Source: a virus. Taken from it: a DNA stretch of 32,447 nucleotides. The position numbers and the translations under genes were made by a program. Numbering within the stretch: the stretch's first letter is position 1; every line of letters begins with the position of its first letter. The stretch is from positions 1 to 32,447 of IMG/VR virus record IMGVR_UViG_3300009285_000326, one strand, 5' to 3'. Positions 22,674-30,333 of the stretch are shown piece after piece. The notes beneath the pieces were generated by a model that did not search any database, was not told where the DNA came from, and saw only the letters and a list, made by a program, of their open reading frames with translations.

Positions 22674-22919
22674 TCACTCCGTGGATTTCTTGACAAATTC
22701 CTTGCCCTTCCTCGTCGTGATGCAAACCATCGCCCGCCCAAGGGTTTCGATGCGGACGTACCTGCGCTCGATGGCGATGGCGCGCAGCGCGAAGAACGCG
22801 GGCTCGGACACGTTGAGCGTTCGCCGCAGGGCGCGCATCGTCCGGGCGCTCAGGGGTTTGGTCAATATGCTGAGACGCACGAAGGACAGCAGCTTCTCGT
22901 CGTAGTCCAGGCGCGTCAA
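22674..22919 (-). CDS. Winged-helix-like DNA-binding protein candidate
   Basis: 81 residues, basic, with a helical core (LSARTMRALRRTLNVSEPAF) and a beta-hairpin-like end (YVRIETLGRAMVCITTRKG), which fits a winged helix-turn-helix. It ends 2 nt before the next ATG. Its position next to the virion promoter makes it a candidate late regulator, but no target is shown. Confidence 0.5.
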   Translation of the reverse strand: MTRLDYDEKLLSFVRLSILTKPLSARTMRALRRTLNVSEPAFFALRAIAIERRYVRIETLGRAMVCITTRKGKEFVKKSTE

Positions 22920-22922
22920 CTC

Positions 22923-23159
22923 TCACCGCCCCCTCGCTCGCGGTCGCAGTATTCCTCCGCAGAGCGCGCAGTAGTCCGCGCCATCGTCGGGAACTATCGA
23001 CTGACATCGCGGGCACTTCACACTTTCCTCCTCGTAATTCCACACGCTCTCACACGCCCCACATATACCTTTTTTACAATGCCCAACGATAAATGGGTTG
23101 TCCTCCATAAACGTATTATCTGAGCCGCAATCCGGGCATCTCGTCGTTGTTTTAATCAT
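22923..23159 (-). CDS. Zinc-ribbon protein with two ribbons
   Basis: 78 residues. Visible knuckles are CPDC, CKKGICGAC, CPRC and CALC, making at least two complete zinc ribbons, followed by a basic Arg-rich tail. The ATG follows the preceding TAG directly. The pattern resembles double-zinc-ribbon adaptors; the partner is unknown. Confidence 0.65.
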   Translation of the reverse strand: MIKTTTRCPDCGSDNTFMEDNPFIVGHCKKGICGACESVWNYEEESVKCPRCQSIVPDDGADYCALCGGILRPRARGR

Positions 23160-23447
23160 CTACGCCACCTGCCTGCCGCGCTCTCGTATCTGGTACGCCC
23201 GCCGTTGTCGCGTGCTGCCGAAATGCTTTACCACGCTCGCGCCCTTCGGGTATCGCTTGTTGTGCGCGAACGATTCCTGGCTGCTGCGCTTCCGGTGCTG
23301 GCTGTGCGCTTGCGACGGGCAAGTGATGTGGCACTTCTTTTCTCCCTCCCAGGTTATGAAATCCTCCCAGCTCTGATAGTTCCCACACCATTGGTCCTTG
23401 TCGTGTATGCACCGGAACGGCTCACGCGGCATATTGAACTCGTTCAC
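23160..23447 (-). CDS. Basic Cys/His-containing hypothetical protein
   Basis: 95 residues from a GTG at 23447 with GAGGTG 6 nt upstream, the same spacing as other genes here; a GTG at 23456 inside that site is less likely. An HNH-reminiscent region is FRCIHDKDQWCGNYQSWEDF and KKCHITCPSQAHSQHRKRS, rich in Cys, His and Lys, and a Lys/Arg-rich tail follows. It could be a zinc-binding nucleic-acid protein. I do not see a complete HNH motif. Confidence 0.55.
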   Translation of the reverse strand: MNEFNMPREPFRCIHDKDQWCGNYQSWEDFITWEGEKKCHITCPSQAHSQHRKRSSQESFAHNKRYPKGASVVKHFGSTRQRRAYQIRERGRQVA

Positions 23448-23452
23448 CCTTT

Positions 23453-23668
23453 TCACCTCGCTGGCAAGCCCGCTTTTCTACGCATTTCAGCATCTACATT
23501 TTCAATTTTCTCGCACTCGCCATGCCTTACGACGATTAACTTGTGCTTGCCGCCGAATACCATGTATTCCAACGGCCCATTCATAATAAGCTTTATGTCC
23601 GCAGCCATGCGTTCAATATCTGCCTGACTCGCTTCGGGGTATGATATTACCAACCTATCACCTGGCAC
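23453..23668 (-). CDS. Small hypothetical protein (GTG start)
   Basis: 71 residues from a GTG at 23668 (MPGDRLVISYPEASQADIER). A longer frame reaches 23818 but overlaps two other genes, and GAGGT lies close upstream of the GTG. An alpha/beta protein with helix ADIERMAADIKLIMNG and strand YMVFGGKHKLIVV. Its start overlaps the end of the preceding 33-residue gene. Function unknown. Confidence 0.55.
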   Translation of the reverse strand: MPGDRLVISYPEASQADIERMAADIKLIMNGPLEYMVFGGKHKLIVVRHGECEKIENVDAEMRRKAGLPAR

Positions 23669-23748
23669 AATACCTCTATGACGACATCCTTGCCCATCAC
23701 ATCGCCGACAATCTCTTTTCCATCTTTGACTATTGTTATCTTGTCCAT
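23647..23748 (-). CDS. 33-residue microprotein
   Basis: The ATG at 23748 overlaps the previous TAA (TAATG) and GGAGGG lies upstream. The product MDKITIVKDGKEIVGDVMGK onward is an alternating beta peptide ending in GW. It overlaps the next gene by about 20 nt. Unrecognised; called on coupling and ribosome-binding site. Confidence 0.5.
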   Translation of the reverse strand: MDKITIVKDGKEIVGDVMGKDVVIEVLCQVIGW

Positions 23749-24110
23749 TAATGACCAGCCCTCCTTTTTCGTATGCACCCTTTACATCCATCGGGATTGT
23801 CGCATTTCCAATAGCCAACCATGTACGGGCACATCTTCCCGAATCTATTAGGAGTGCCCTCGTCGATTACGTCCTTGCCATCTCCGACATGAATCTGAAA
23901 TGTACTTTTCCACGGAGCAGGAGGTGTGAGCGGTGGCACTTTGAAATCGCACTCCGCGATGAACGCGCCGCCTTCGCCAATCTTTATCTCGCCATTTACA
24001 GCGACTCGGTACATCACACCCTTACCCCGGATTATCGCCCATATCGCTTTTAGCTTGTCCCGCAGTTTATTGTACTTCCCGCAATCCCACTCCGCGTATG
24101 TCATTTTCAT
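23748..24110 (-). CDS. Hypothetical protein with C-terminal Cys cluster
   Basis: 120 residues beginning MKMTYAEWDCGKYNKLRDKL. The body is beta-rich (MYRVAVNGEIKIGEGGAFIA) and ends with CPYMVGYWKCDNPDGCKGC and a basic tail, a likely zinc site. It starts one base after the terminase stop, with the ribosome-binding site inside the terminase's last codons. Function unknown. Confidence 0.6.
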   Translation of the reverse strand: MKMTYAEWDCGKYNKLRDKLKAIWAIIRGKGVMYRVAVNGEIKIGEGGAFIAECDFKVPPLTPPAPWKSTFQIHVGDGKDVIDEGTPNRFGKMCPYMVGYWKCDNPDGCKGCIRKRRAGH

Positions 24111-24111
24111 C

Positions 24112-25392
24112 TCACATTCCTCCTAACAGTCGTTGAATGTCCACTGATACTATCCCCGAGCCCATGCCCTGGTTGAGCGCATTGAATGACCCACTCATCG
24201 CATCGACCTGGTCGTCATGCGAGCCTTCGGGGAACGCCTCCAGCTCGCTCAGGAGCGCCTCCGTCCATTCCGCGTTGACCACCGACACGTTGCCCTGCGC
24301 CCACGCCGCGCTCGCAGCCCTCGCCCTCGTCGCCTTGTCCCCCGTGCTGCGGACTCCCTGGAACGCATAGCCCTTGAGCACCACGCGGGAATAATGGTCC
24401 GTCATCCCCTTGCCGGAGCTGCCTCCCTCCTCCTCCATGCGTATCTCGACATTGCGCCCGTCGAGCTGCGCGGTTTGCAGAATCCTCGCCTCTGTCTCCA
24501 TCGGCGGCGCTCTGATGCGCACAACGTCCATGATGCAGTACCGCCCGTCCTTCTCGCCGAGCTTGAGCCCCACGGTGTAGTCGGGGTCGCGCCCCGGCTT
24601 CGGCGCGGTCGCTGCCATGTCCCAGTACCGGACGGTGCGAAGGACTGGCATCAGCGCGTCCAGCAGCGGCGGGATTGCGGAACGCTTGAACATATCGCCC
24701 GAGCCGGAAACGTTCCAATCGCCATACCTGAGTTGCGCGGCGCGAACTGCGTTAATGATGGCTAGCCGATTTAGATTGTCCTCGTAGTCCGCCCGGTTTA
24801 TGTGTGGGTTGTCCACCAGCGACGCGGGGACGAACGCGCGCCCTTCAGCGGCAAGTGCATCGGATGCAGGAATGATGTACATGGCTTTGACCCAATCGTG
24901 ACCGATTCCTCCGGGGTTCGATGCGCCACGCATTCGTGTTGGAACCCAATCATCCCGCCCCTGCGTCAGGCGCGTTATCATCGAGATATACTGTCTCGCG
25001 CTGAACTGTGTCATCTCATCATACCCGATGAAATGGTAGTCACTCGATAGGTATCTGTCCTCATCGCCTACCGTATCCATGTAGCCGAATGTTAGGGACG
25101 CGCCGCCAGGAAAGTTCCAACGGTGATCCTGCCCGTTGTAGTCCGCCTTGCCGCGCAGCCACTCACGCGACAGGTCAAACAACCCCCTAGGGAGATTCAG
25201 TTCCGCGAATGTCCGCCTCATCAGCAGCGCCCGGTAGTTCGGGACTTCCGCGTACATCAGCGCAGCCATCAGGAGAGCTGCCGTCTTGCCACCCCTCGCC
25301 GCGCCTCCGTAGAAGACCTCCTTCTCGTCGCGCAGCAGGAACGCAGCCTGCTTGAGCGTAGGCTTCCACGGGATGTAGGGGTTGTCGAGCAC
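24112..25392 (-). CDS. terL: Terminase large subunit
   Basis: 426 residues from the nearest canonical start (GTG 25392). The packaging ATPase has Walker A GGAARGGKT (residues 29-37) and Walker B FIGYDE (D125, E126). The nuclease domain has RYWDMAAT (D258), an acidic EEE near 320-322 and HDDQVDA (D393, D394, D397). This motor cuts and pumps viral DNA into the procapsid. The GTG has no ribosome-binding site. In the same frame an ACG at 25422 lies after GGAGGGG and reads TLNKAAFAAL into the known start, so the true N-terminus may be 10 residues longer. A putative small terminase is three genes upstream. Confidence 0.92.
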   Translation of the reverse strand: MLDNPYIPWKPTLKQAAFLLRDEKEVFYGGAARGGKTAALLMAALMYAEVPNYRALLMRRTFAELNLPRGLFDLSREWLRGKADYNGQDHRWNFPGGASLTFGYMDTVGDEDRYLSSDYHFIGYDEMTQFSARQYISMITRLTQGRDDWVPTRMRGASNPGGIGHDWVKAMYIIPASDALAAEGRAFVPASLVDNPHINRADYEDNLNRLAIINAVRAAQLRYGDWNVSGSGDMFKRSAIPPLLDALMPVLRTVRYWDMAATAPKPGRDPDYTVGLKLGEKDGRYCIMDVVRIRAPPMETEARILQTAQLDGRNVEIRMEEEGGSSGKGMTDHYSRVVLKGYAFQGVRSTGDKATRARAASAAWAQGNVSVVNAEWTEALLSELEAFPEGSHDDQVDAMSGSFNALNQGMGSGIVSVDIQRLLGGM

Positions 25393-25425
25393 TAGCGCGG
25401 CGAAGGCGGCCTTGTTAAGCGTGTT

Positions 25426-25635
25426 TTACCCCTCCTTTTTTCCACGATTTCGCCCCGCACGCGCGCGCACTATAACGCGAGGCTCGCCTCCCAATACAAA
25501 ATCCTCAACTCCAAATCCGTGCGCTAAATAGTGCGCGTCGCCATCCAACGTGATGACGAGCGTGTACACCATCACATCGTCCAGCGCGTCAAAGATGAGC
25601 ATACCGTCCTTCCGCCTGAATAGTGTGGTTGTCAT
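25426..25635 (-). CDS. Small hypothetical protein upstream of terminase
   Basis: 69 residues, beta-rich (MTTTLFRRKDGMLIFDALDD, VYTLVITLDGDAHYLAHGFG) with a basic Arg/Lys tail. Its last codons provide the GGAGGGG that would serve the terminase. Starts 2 nt after the previous stop. No family recognised. Confidence 0.6.
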   Translation of the reverse strand: MTTTLFRRKDGMLIFDALDDVMVYTLVITLDGDAHYLAHGFGVEDFVLGGEPRVIVRARAGRNRGKKEG

Positions 25636-25637
25636 TT

Positions 25638-25820
25638 TTATTTTCCCTCCAGCTTTTCGCGCATGAAAGATATGTCAAACCCCAACGAGAGTATGCCATA
25701 ACCGACCATGCCAATTATATCGCCCACCCACCAATTCCACACAAATCCTATAGAGCACATTAGGGCAGCCAGGGCTCGTATGAGTCTATATAGCAGCCGC
25801 CATCCGCTTTCATATTTCAT
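25638..25820 (-). CDS. Two-helix membrane microprotein
   Basis: 60 residues with two hydrophobic stretches (ALAALMCSIGFVWNWW and GDIIGMVGYGILSLGF) and a charged C-terminus (MREKLEGK). The ATG overlaps the small-terminase stop (ATGA). A holin, antiholin or exclusion protein is possible. Nothing decides between them. Confidence 0.6.
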   Translation of the reverse strand: MKYESGWRLLYRLIRALAALMCSIGFVWNWWVGDIIGMVGYGILSLGFDISFMREKLEGK

Positions 25821-26476
25821 TCCTTCACCTCCTCGAACAATTCCGCGAACTCCTTGATGCGCTCCCGAACGTCCCCGCGCTCGTTGCGCAACTTCGCAAC
25901 GACCTCCGCCTCCAGCTTCGCCCGCAGCTCGGGCGAGAGGTCGTTGATGTTATTGACCTGAACCCCCACGTTTATCTGGAGCGTCTTCGTCAGCCGCCCC
26001 ATCTGCTCCAGCGTGCGCATGACGCCGCTTATCGCTGCGTTGTGGTCGTCGTTCATCTTCATCGCCAGCGCGTACCGCTTCCCCGCGTCGTCGCCGAGCT
26101 GCCCCTTGGCGAGCGCGTTGAACTTGCGCTCCGCCTCCACGACCGCCGTCAGGCGCTGTTGCTGTCCCGTCAGGAGCGCGTTCAGTTCCCGCATGATGCG
26201 CTGCGCCTCGTTCGTTGCGCCCGCGACGAGCGGTGCGACACGCTCCCTGTCGCGCACGACCTCAGGGGCTGGCGCGACAAATGCGACAGTGTCGCAACCC
26301 GTCGCCCCGCGTGCGCGCTTCCTTGAGGGAGCTGTCGCACTGACGGCGTCGCACGTCTTCAGGACGCGCCGGACCGTCTCGTGATGGCACTGAAACATGA
26401 CTGCTATCTCGCGGTAGGACTTTCCCTTTGCGTATAGCCTGCGCATCTCTACGATGTCTGATTCCGTTAGTCGCAT
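25817..26476 (-). CDS. Terminase small subunit candidate
   Basis: 219 residues from the ATG at 26476 (MRLTESDIVEMRRLYAKGK), chosen because it overlaps the end of the preceding zinc ribbon; the frame extends 9 codons further. Residues about 1-45 are a helix-turn-helix (SYREIAVMFQCHHETVRRVL) like resolvase or TerS DNA-binding domains. The remainder is a long coiled coil (EAQRIMRELNALLTGQQQ, then AVVEAERKFNALAKGQLG) for oligomerisation. With the large subunit close downstream, a pac/cos-recognition role is likely; a transcription regulator is the alternative. Confidence 0.65.
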   Translation of the reverse strand: MRLTESDIVEMRRLYAKGKSYREIAVMFQCHHETVRRVLKTCDAVSATAPSRKRARGATGCDTVAFVAPAPEVVRDRERVAPLVAGATNEAQRIMRELNALLTGQQQRLTAVVEAERKFNALAKGQLGDDAGKRYALAMKMNDDHNAAISGVMRTLEQMGRLTKTLQINVGVQVNNINDLSPELRAKLEAEVVAKLRNERGDVRERIKEFAELFEEVKE

Positions 26477-26553
26477 TGTAGGCACGTCCCGCATATACCG
26501 CATCGGTTCTCTTCTTCCTGTACGTCCTGTCCGCAGTTAGGGCACTTGCTCAT
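26467..26553 (-). CDS. 28-residue zinc-ribbon microprotein
   Basis: MSKCPNCGQDVQEEENRCGI continues CGTCLQCD, giving CPNC and three further cysteines in a minimal zinc ribbon. GGAGAGACATAAC precedes the ATG. The stop overlaps the next gene's start by 10 nt. The complete ribbon in 28 residues and the coupling support it despite its size. Confidence 0.55.
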   Translation of the reverse strand: MSKCPNCGQDVQEEENRCGICGTCLQCD

Positions 26554-26554
26554 G

Positions 26555-26689
26555 TTATGTCTCTCCTTCGGCGTGATTAGACGACGGTGAGGGGGAGGCG
26601 GTTGGTGGGGCGACGAGGGACGCTTTCTTTCCTTGCATCACCTGCTGCCACGCGGGGACTCCGGACTCGTTATTCGACATGAATATCAT
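26555..26689 (-). CDS. 44-residue Pro/Ser-rich microprotein
   Basis: The ATG at 26689 overlaps the preceding stop (ATGA) and the TAA is one base from the next ATG. The product begins MIFMSNNESGVPAWQQVMQG and becomes Pro/Ser-rich and disordered. No family. Called on its coupled position in a continuous chain of small genes. Confidence 0.5.
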   Translation of the reverse strand: MIFMSNNESGVPAWQQVMQGKKASLVAPPTASPSPSSNHAEGET

Positions 26690-26844
26690 CGAGTCACCTT
26701 CACGTAGATGTCTGAGGCGCTCGTCTTCATGGCGATGTCCGCGATGAACGCGAGCTTGTCCTTCGTCGTTATTTCGTTATAGCTCCCCCTCTCGATCAGT
26801 ATCCACTTCGCCCTTTCGTCGAACCTGAACCATACTTCGGTCAT
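26686..26844 (-). CDS. 52-residue hypothetical protein
   Basis: MTEVWFRFDERAKWILIERG followed by a Lys-rich helix and ending DIYVKVTR. The ATG at 26844 overlaps the previous TGA as ATGA and its own TGA overlaps the next ATG. Mixed alpha/beta, unrecognised. Confidence 0.55.
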   Translation of the reverse strand: MTEVWFRFDERAKWILIERGSYNEITTKDKLAFIADIAMKTSASDIYVKVTR

Positions 26845-27245
26845 CGTTGTTCACTCTCCTTTCCAAATTTCCTATTTAACGAACAACCACCACACCCTGC
26901 AATCTTGTCGTGATAACCGGTTGAACATTCCGGTTGACCACATGGCAAAATGCTTTCCTCACCGAGCGGAGGTTTTTGACCATAACAATTTTCCCAAGTA
27001 TGGTCTATCGATGATTTCCAATCCCCCTTTATCTCCGTCGCACCCAGTGCGAGCGCGCAAGCGTCGCAGAGGACTACGTCGACCGCTATCGGGGACGGAT
27101 GCCACGACACGAACTGCGATGCGTCCGTCCCATAGGGGTGCTGATACGGCATCTGGAATGGCATCGCTACGGGTACGCGCCGCTTCCGGTCGTCCGTCAG
27201 TTCCCCGCAACCTACGCGCTGACAGCGCGAACGGGAGCCGCTCAC
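26841..27245 (-). CDS. Cys-rich zinc-binding hypothetical protein
   Basis: 134 residues from a GTG at 27245 that overlaps the upstream stop (GTGA); a longer frame starts at 27266 but would overlap more. Cysteine pairs CQRVGC near the N-terminus and CDAC in the middle could bind one zinc. A C-terminal group (CGQPEC, CGGC) could bind another. No catalytic motif is visible. Confidence 0.6.
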   Translation of the reverse strand: MSGSRSRCQRVGCGELTDDRKRRVPVAMPFQMPYQHPYGTDASQFVSWHPSPIAVDVVLCDACALALGATEIKGDWKSSIDHTWENCYGQKPPLGEESILPCGQPECSTGYHDKIAGCGGCSLNRKFGKESEQR

Positions 27246-27568
27246 GATTTCACCACCCGATACCACTTACGTTTTGCAGTCCCCTCGGACATCTTCACTA
27301 ACTCGACGCCGTTCCCCCGCATCCTCTTTAATAATATTCCAGCCGCGCCCGAGGATATGCCCCACGCCTTGGCCGCATGACGCGCCTGGAACTGACGATT
27401 ACATGGCAGTAAAGATACGTCGCCGATTCGCATCAACTTCAACGTTTCAGGTTTCAATCCATAGCAAACTTCATGATAAAATCCCTTGCGAACGACTTTG
27501 ATTTTATCGCCAAACTTTAGGTGCTCCCCACAACCTTCGCACGTAGCATTTTCATTTCGCCCACTCAT
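27242..27568 (-). CDS. Zinc-knuckle / winged-helix DNA-binding protein
   Basis: 108 residues. The N-terminus (CEGCGEHLKFGDKIKVVRKG, then YHEVCYG) is a LIM- or TRASH-like zinc site. The C-terminal part, HAAKAWGISSGAAGILLKRM and GVELVKMSEGTAKRKWYRV, reads as a winged helix with recognition helix and wing. It is a good candidate viral transcription regulator of the early/replication operon. Its ATG abuts the previous TAA. Confidence 0.6.
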   Translation of the reverse strand: MSGRNENATCEGCGEHLKFGDKIKVVRKGFYHEVCYGLKPETLKLMRIGDVSLLPCNRQFQARHAAKAWGISSGAAGILLKRMRGNGVELVKMSEGTAKRKWYRVVKS

Positions 27569-27820
27569 TTACTTCCCCTCCAGCTTGGCGAGTAGTTCTT
27601 TTACTCGGCGCATAACCTTATCAAAATCCCCATCGCCGTATTTTGGGCGTGACGGTAGGCAAAACCAATATGAATTTATCAGTTTCAGCAACTCGTGCAT
27701 TTCCTCGACGTGCCACTCACGCATACGGTCTATACCACCCTGATAATATGTTGCGACTAGCGCGTTGCCATTATTTTCAGCATCTAATTCCAACGCTTCC
27801 AATTCCGCTAGTGTTTTCAA
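27569..27820 (-). CDS. 83-residue helical hypothetical protein (TTG start)
   Basis: Starts at TTG 27818-27820, which forms a TTGA overlap with the preceding stop and has GGAGG upstream. A charged helical protein (LKTLAELEALELDAENNGNA, MREWHVEEMHELLKLINSYW, then FDKVMRRVKELLAKLEGK). Unrecognised. Confidence 0.55.
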   Translation of the reverse strand: MKTLAELEALELDAENNGNALVATYYQGGIDRMREWHVEEMHELLKLINSYWFCLPSRPKYGDGDFDKVMRRVKELLAKLEGK

Positions 27821-27978
27821 GCTCTCGCCTCCTTTGCCATCGGCCTCGTGTCGCGTTCGTACGGGTCTGGGGTCGTCGGGACCATCGTCCCGCCGCACAC
27901 CTTGCACATGACCTGCGACCGCCCGTCCCGCACTTCGACCGCGCGCCGCCTGTGGCTGCTCTCGCATTCGTACATCAT
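27817..27978 (-). CDS. 53-residue zinc-ribbon protein
   Basis: MMYECESSHRRRAVEVRDGR ... MCKVCGGTM contains C-x3-H and C-x2-C, a plausible treble-clef or ribbon site, with a Pro/Arg-rich tail. Two consecutive ATGs make the exact start uncertain by one residue. The stop overlaps the next TTG. Confidence 0.55.
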   Translation of the reverse strand: MMYECESSHRRRAVEVRDGRSQVMCKVCGGTMVPTTPDPYERDTRPMAKEARA

Positions 27979-27987
27979 CTTGCACAC

Positions 27988-28245
27988 CTACACACGCTCC
28001 CACAGGTTCGGTTTATTTGCTGACCTAATCAATTTCAGCGCCCCACGCTTAAGCATCACCCTGAGACATCCCGCTATCTCGCGCGAACTCAGACTATAAT
28101 GCCGATGACCTCCGGCGCGCCCATACCCCTTCTGGATATATTCCTTGTTAAGTTTCTCAGATAATGATTGGCTGGTAAATTTACTGCCCCTCGGAAACCG
28201 ATCCACTCTGCCGATTACTTCGTTTCGAGACTTCTTTAAGACCAT
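27988..28245 (-). CDS. Winged-helix-like basic protein
   Basis: 85 residues, strongly basic. The segments FTSQSLSEKLNKEYIQKG and HYSLSSREIAGCLRVMLKRG resemble the helices of a winged-helix domain, with an end strand (LKLIRSANKPNLWERV). The ATG abuts the MCM stop. A DNA-binding regulator or replication accessory protein is likely, target unknown. Confidence 0.55.
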   Translation of the reverse strand: MVLKKSRNEVIGRVDRFPRGSKFTSQSLSEKLNKEYIQKGYGRAGGHRHYSLSSREIAGCLRVMLKRGALKLIRSANKPNLWERV

Positions 28246-30333
28246 CTACATCACCTTCCAGACACCTTCCCTTGGAGTGTAAAGCCCCAGCTCCCGGCCC
28301 GCCTTCTTCAGCAGCGTCTCGACGCGGTTCGCGGGAATCCCGAACGTCGTGGCGATGCCCTGTATTTTCTCCAGTTGCGCTCCAGCCTTGTCCTCCGCTA
28401 CCAGGTCCTTGACTATCTCCGCGAGCTTCTCCATCTGCTGTATCTGCGAGCGCGGGAGGCCCGTCATCACGACGTCTATCCCCTCGATGCCGATGACGCG
28501 GTTCATGAAGTCCTTGAAGATGCCGATAGCGCGCTCCGCGTCCTGCTTCGTGACCTCCTTAGACAGCCTCGACCGCGCAGACGCCTCGGACAGGCGCACG
28601 AGCGCCTCCAACTGACGAGCCGTTATCGGGACGGCCTTCGAGTCCCGGCCCGCTCCACGGCGCACGGAGACGTAGTACTCCTCGATGGCCCGCATAGCAT
28701 CCTCGTCCATCCTCGGCTTGATGCCCCGGGCGAACGCGATGTACTTGCGGAGCATCGCCTGCGGGATGACGGGAACGACGTCCGCCGGGACCTCTCCGCC
28801 TTCGTCGGACGCGATGCCCTCTCCGAGCCTGTGGGCCTTGAGCATGTGCTCTGCTATCTCGGTATCCTTCTGCTCGTTCGGCCGGTCGAATATCGGGAAG
28901 ATGAGGTCGAACCTGCTCAGGAGCGTCGGCGGCAGGTTTATCTCCTCCGCTATCGGCGTTCCGGGCTGAGTCTGAAACCTACCCATCTTCGGGTTCGCGG
29001 CCGCCAGGATGCTCGTCTTGGCGCTCAGTGTGACCTTCGCGGCCTTGGTGACGGTAATTGTCCCCTGCTCCATCGCCTCGTGCAGCGAGCTTCGGTCCTG
29101 CTCCGTCATCTTGTCGAGCTCGTCGATGCACGCCCCGCCGCCGTTCGCCTGCACGAGCACGCCGGCCTCGACGACCCATCTGTCCCCGCCGAACTCGTCC
29201 TTCACGACCGCGGCCGTGAGGCCCGCCGAAGACGTGCTCTTTCCGGAGGCGTAGATGCCGCGCGGCCAGAGCCTTGAGACGTACTTGAGTATCTGAGATT
29301 TCGCGGTACCGGGGTCTCCGACCAGGAGGAGATGGATGTCGCCCCTCAAGTCCGTCCCGTCCGGCATGTGCTTGTCCACGCCTCCGAACAGATGCAGCGC
29401 GATGGCGAGCTTCTCCACGGGGTATCCGCGTATCGTCGGGCAGATGGAGCCCACGAGGTCCGCGTCGAGCGTCGGGGACTGCGAGATGCCCCTCAGCGTT
29501 GCCTCCATCTCCGACGTTATCTCAATGTCCGCCATCCCCTCGTCGAGGCTCTCGACGGTGTTGACGTCCAGGAAGATGCTCGTCGTGTTGCTCCGCTCGC
29601 TGCGCTTGCCCTTGGTCCGGCATCTCACCGCGCCGTTGAGTATTACCCGGCCCCCCGCCCTGGCGACGCCCGCCTGGTCGCCCTCAACCATGCACACGAG
29701 CGCCGCGGACTGCGCGTCCGCCGCCTCCCCAGGCATCTCCTGAATCTCAATCTTCTGCGAGTCGATGAACGTGCTGAACTCGGGGACGAGCCTGAAGGAT
29801 GTCGAGCCGCTCACGCGCCCGCATCCGCTGTTGCCGAACTGGTCCATCATGCCGTCCTTGATGCACTCCAACGGCTCTGCCTGGACGTCATCCACCTGCT
29901 CGACCGGGATGTGCCGGCCGCAGCGCAGGCATTCGAACATCGCCGTCGTGTATCGCGGCTGGACCTCTGTCGCGCGCTTGATCAGGCCGCGGACGCTCAC
30001 GAACTTGCCGAGATGCCCGACGCGGATGTCTCTGATTTCTACTCGTCGGTCCTTCGGCAGCCCGCGAATCTGGAGGACGATGTCCACGCCGTCGGGCGAG
30101 CCCGCGGGGACGAGTTCCTTGATTACTCGCTCTCCCGCCGCGAGCATCGTCCGCGGATGGGTGAAGAGTCGGGCCGCGAAGTCCGGGTCGTAATGGTCGA
30201 GGTCCGCGTATTCCACCACCAGGCTTCTCACGACGGGATAGGCGTCGGCGACGCGCTTGATTTCCTGGCATCGCTCGGCCGCGTCAAAGAAGCCGGACCA
30301 TTTCCTGCGCAGCTCGCCCTTGATGTCGTTCAC
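28246..30333 (-). CDS. mcm: MCM replicative helicase
   Basis: 695 residues from a GTG in a GTGA overlap with the methyltransferase stop. The N-terminal MCM domain carries a zinc site (C135, C138, C157, C171). The AAA+ core has Walker A GDPGTAKS (339-346), Walker B CIDE (402-405), sensor 1 in AAANPKMG (N447) and arginine finger LLSRFDL (R474). A C-terminal winged helix (about 630-695) follows. All motifs are intact, so it should be an active hexameric 3'-5' DNA helicase. Viral MCMs are usually acquired from the host and let the virus control its own replication start. No primase or polymerase is seen. Confidence 0.96.
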   Translation of the reverse strand: MNDIKGELRRKWSGFFDAAERCQEIKRVADAYPVVRSLVVEYADLDHYDPDFAARLFTHPRTMLAAGERVIKELVPAGSPDGVDIVLQIRGLPKDRRVEIRDIRVGHLGKFVSVRGLIKRATEVQPRYTTAMFECLRCGRHIPVEQVDDVQAEPLECIKDGMMDQFGNSGCGRVSGSTSFRLVPEFSTFIDSQKIEIQEMPGEAADAQSAALVCMVEGDQAGVARAGGRVILNGAVRCRTKGKRSERSNTTSIFLDVNTVESLDEGMADIEITSEMEATLRGISQSPTLDADLVGSICPTIRGYPVEKLAIALHLFGGVDKHMPDGTDLRGDIHLLLVGDPGTAKSQILKYVSRLWPRGIYASGKSTSSAGLTAAVVKDEFGGDRWVVEAGVLVQANGGGACIDELDKMTEQDRSSLHEAMEQGTITVTKAAKVTLSAKTSILAAANPKMGRFQTQPGTPIAEEINLPPTLLSRFDLIFPIFDRPNEQKDTEIAEHMLKAHRLGEGIASDEGGEVPADVVPVIPQAMLRKYIAFARGIKPRMDEDAMRAIEEYYVSVRRGAGRDSKAVPITARQLEALVRLSEASARSRLSKEVTKQDAERAIGIFKDFMNRVIGIEGIDVVMTGLPRSQIQQMEKLAEIVKDLVAEDKAGAQLEKIQGIATTFGIPANRVETLLKKAGRELGLYTPREGVWKVM

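Noticed and set aside
22438-23043. 201-codon minus frame extending the small zinc protein upstream
   Set aside because: The upstream part is Arg/Ala-rich out-of-frame translation of two other genes. The ATG at 22671 gives a compact zinc-binding product.
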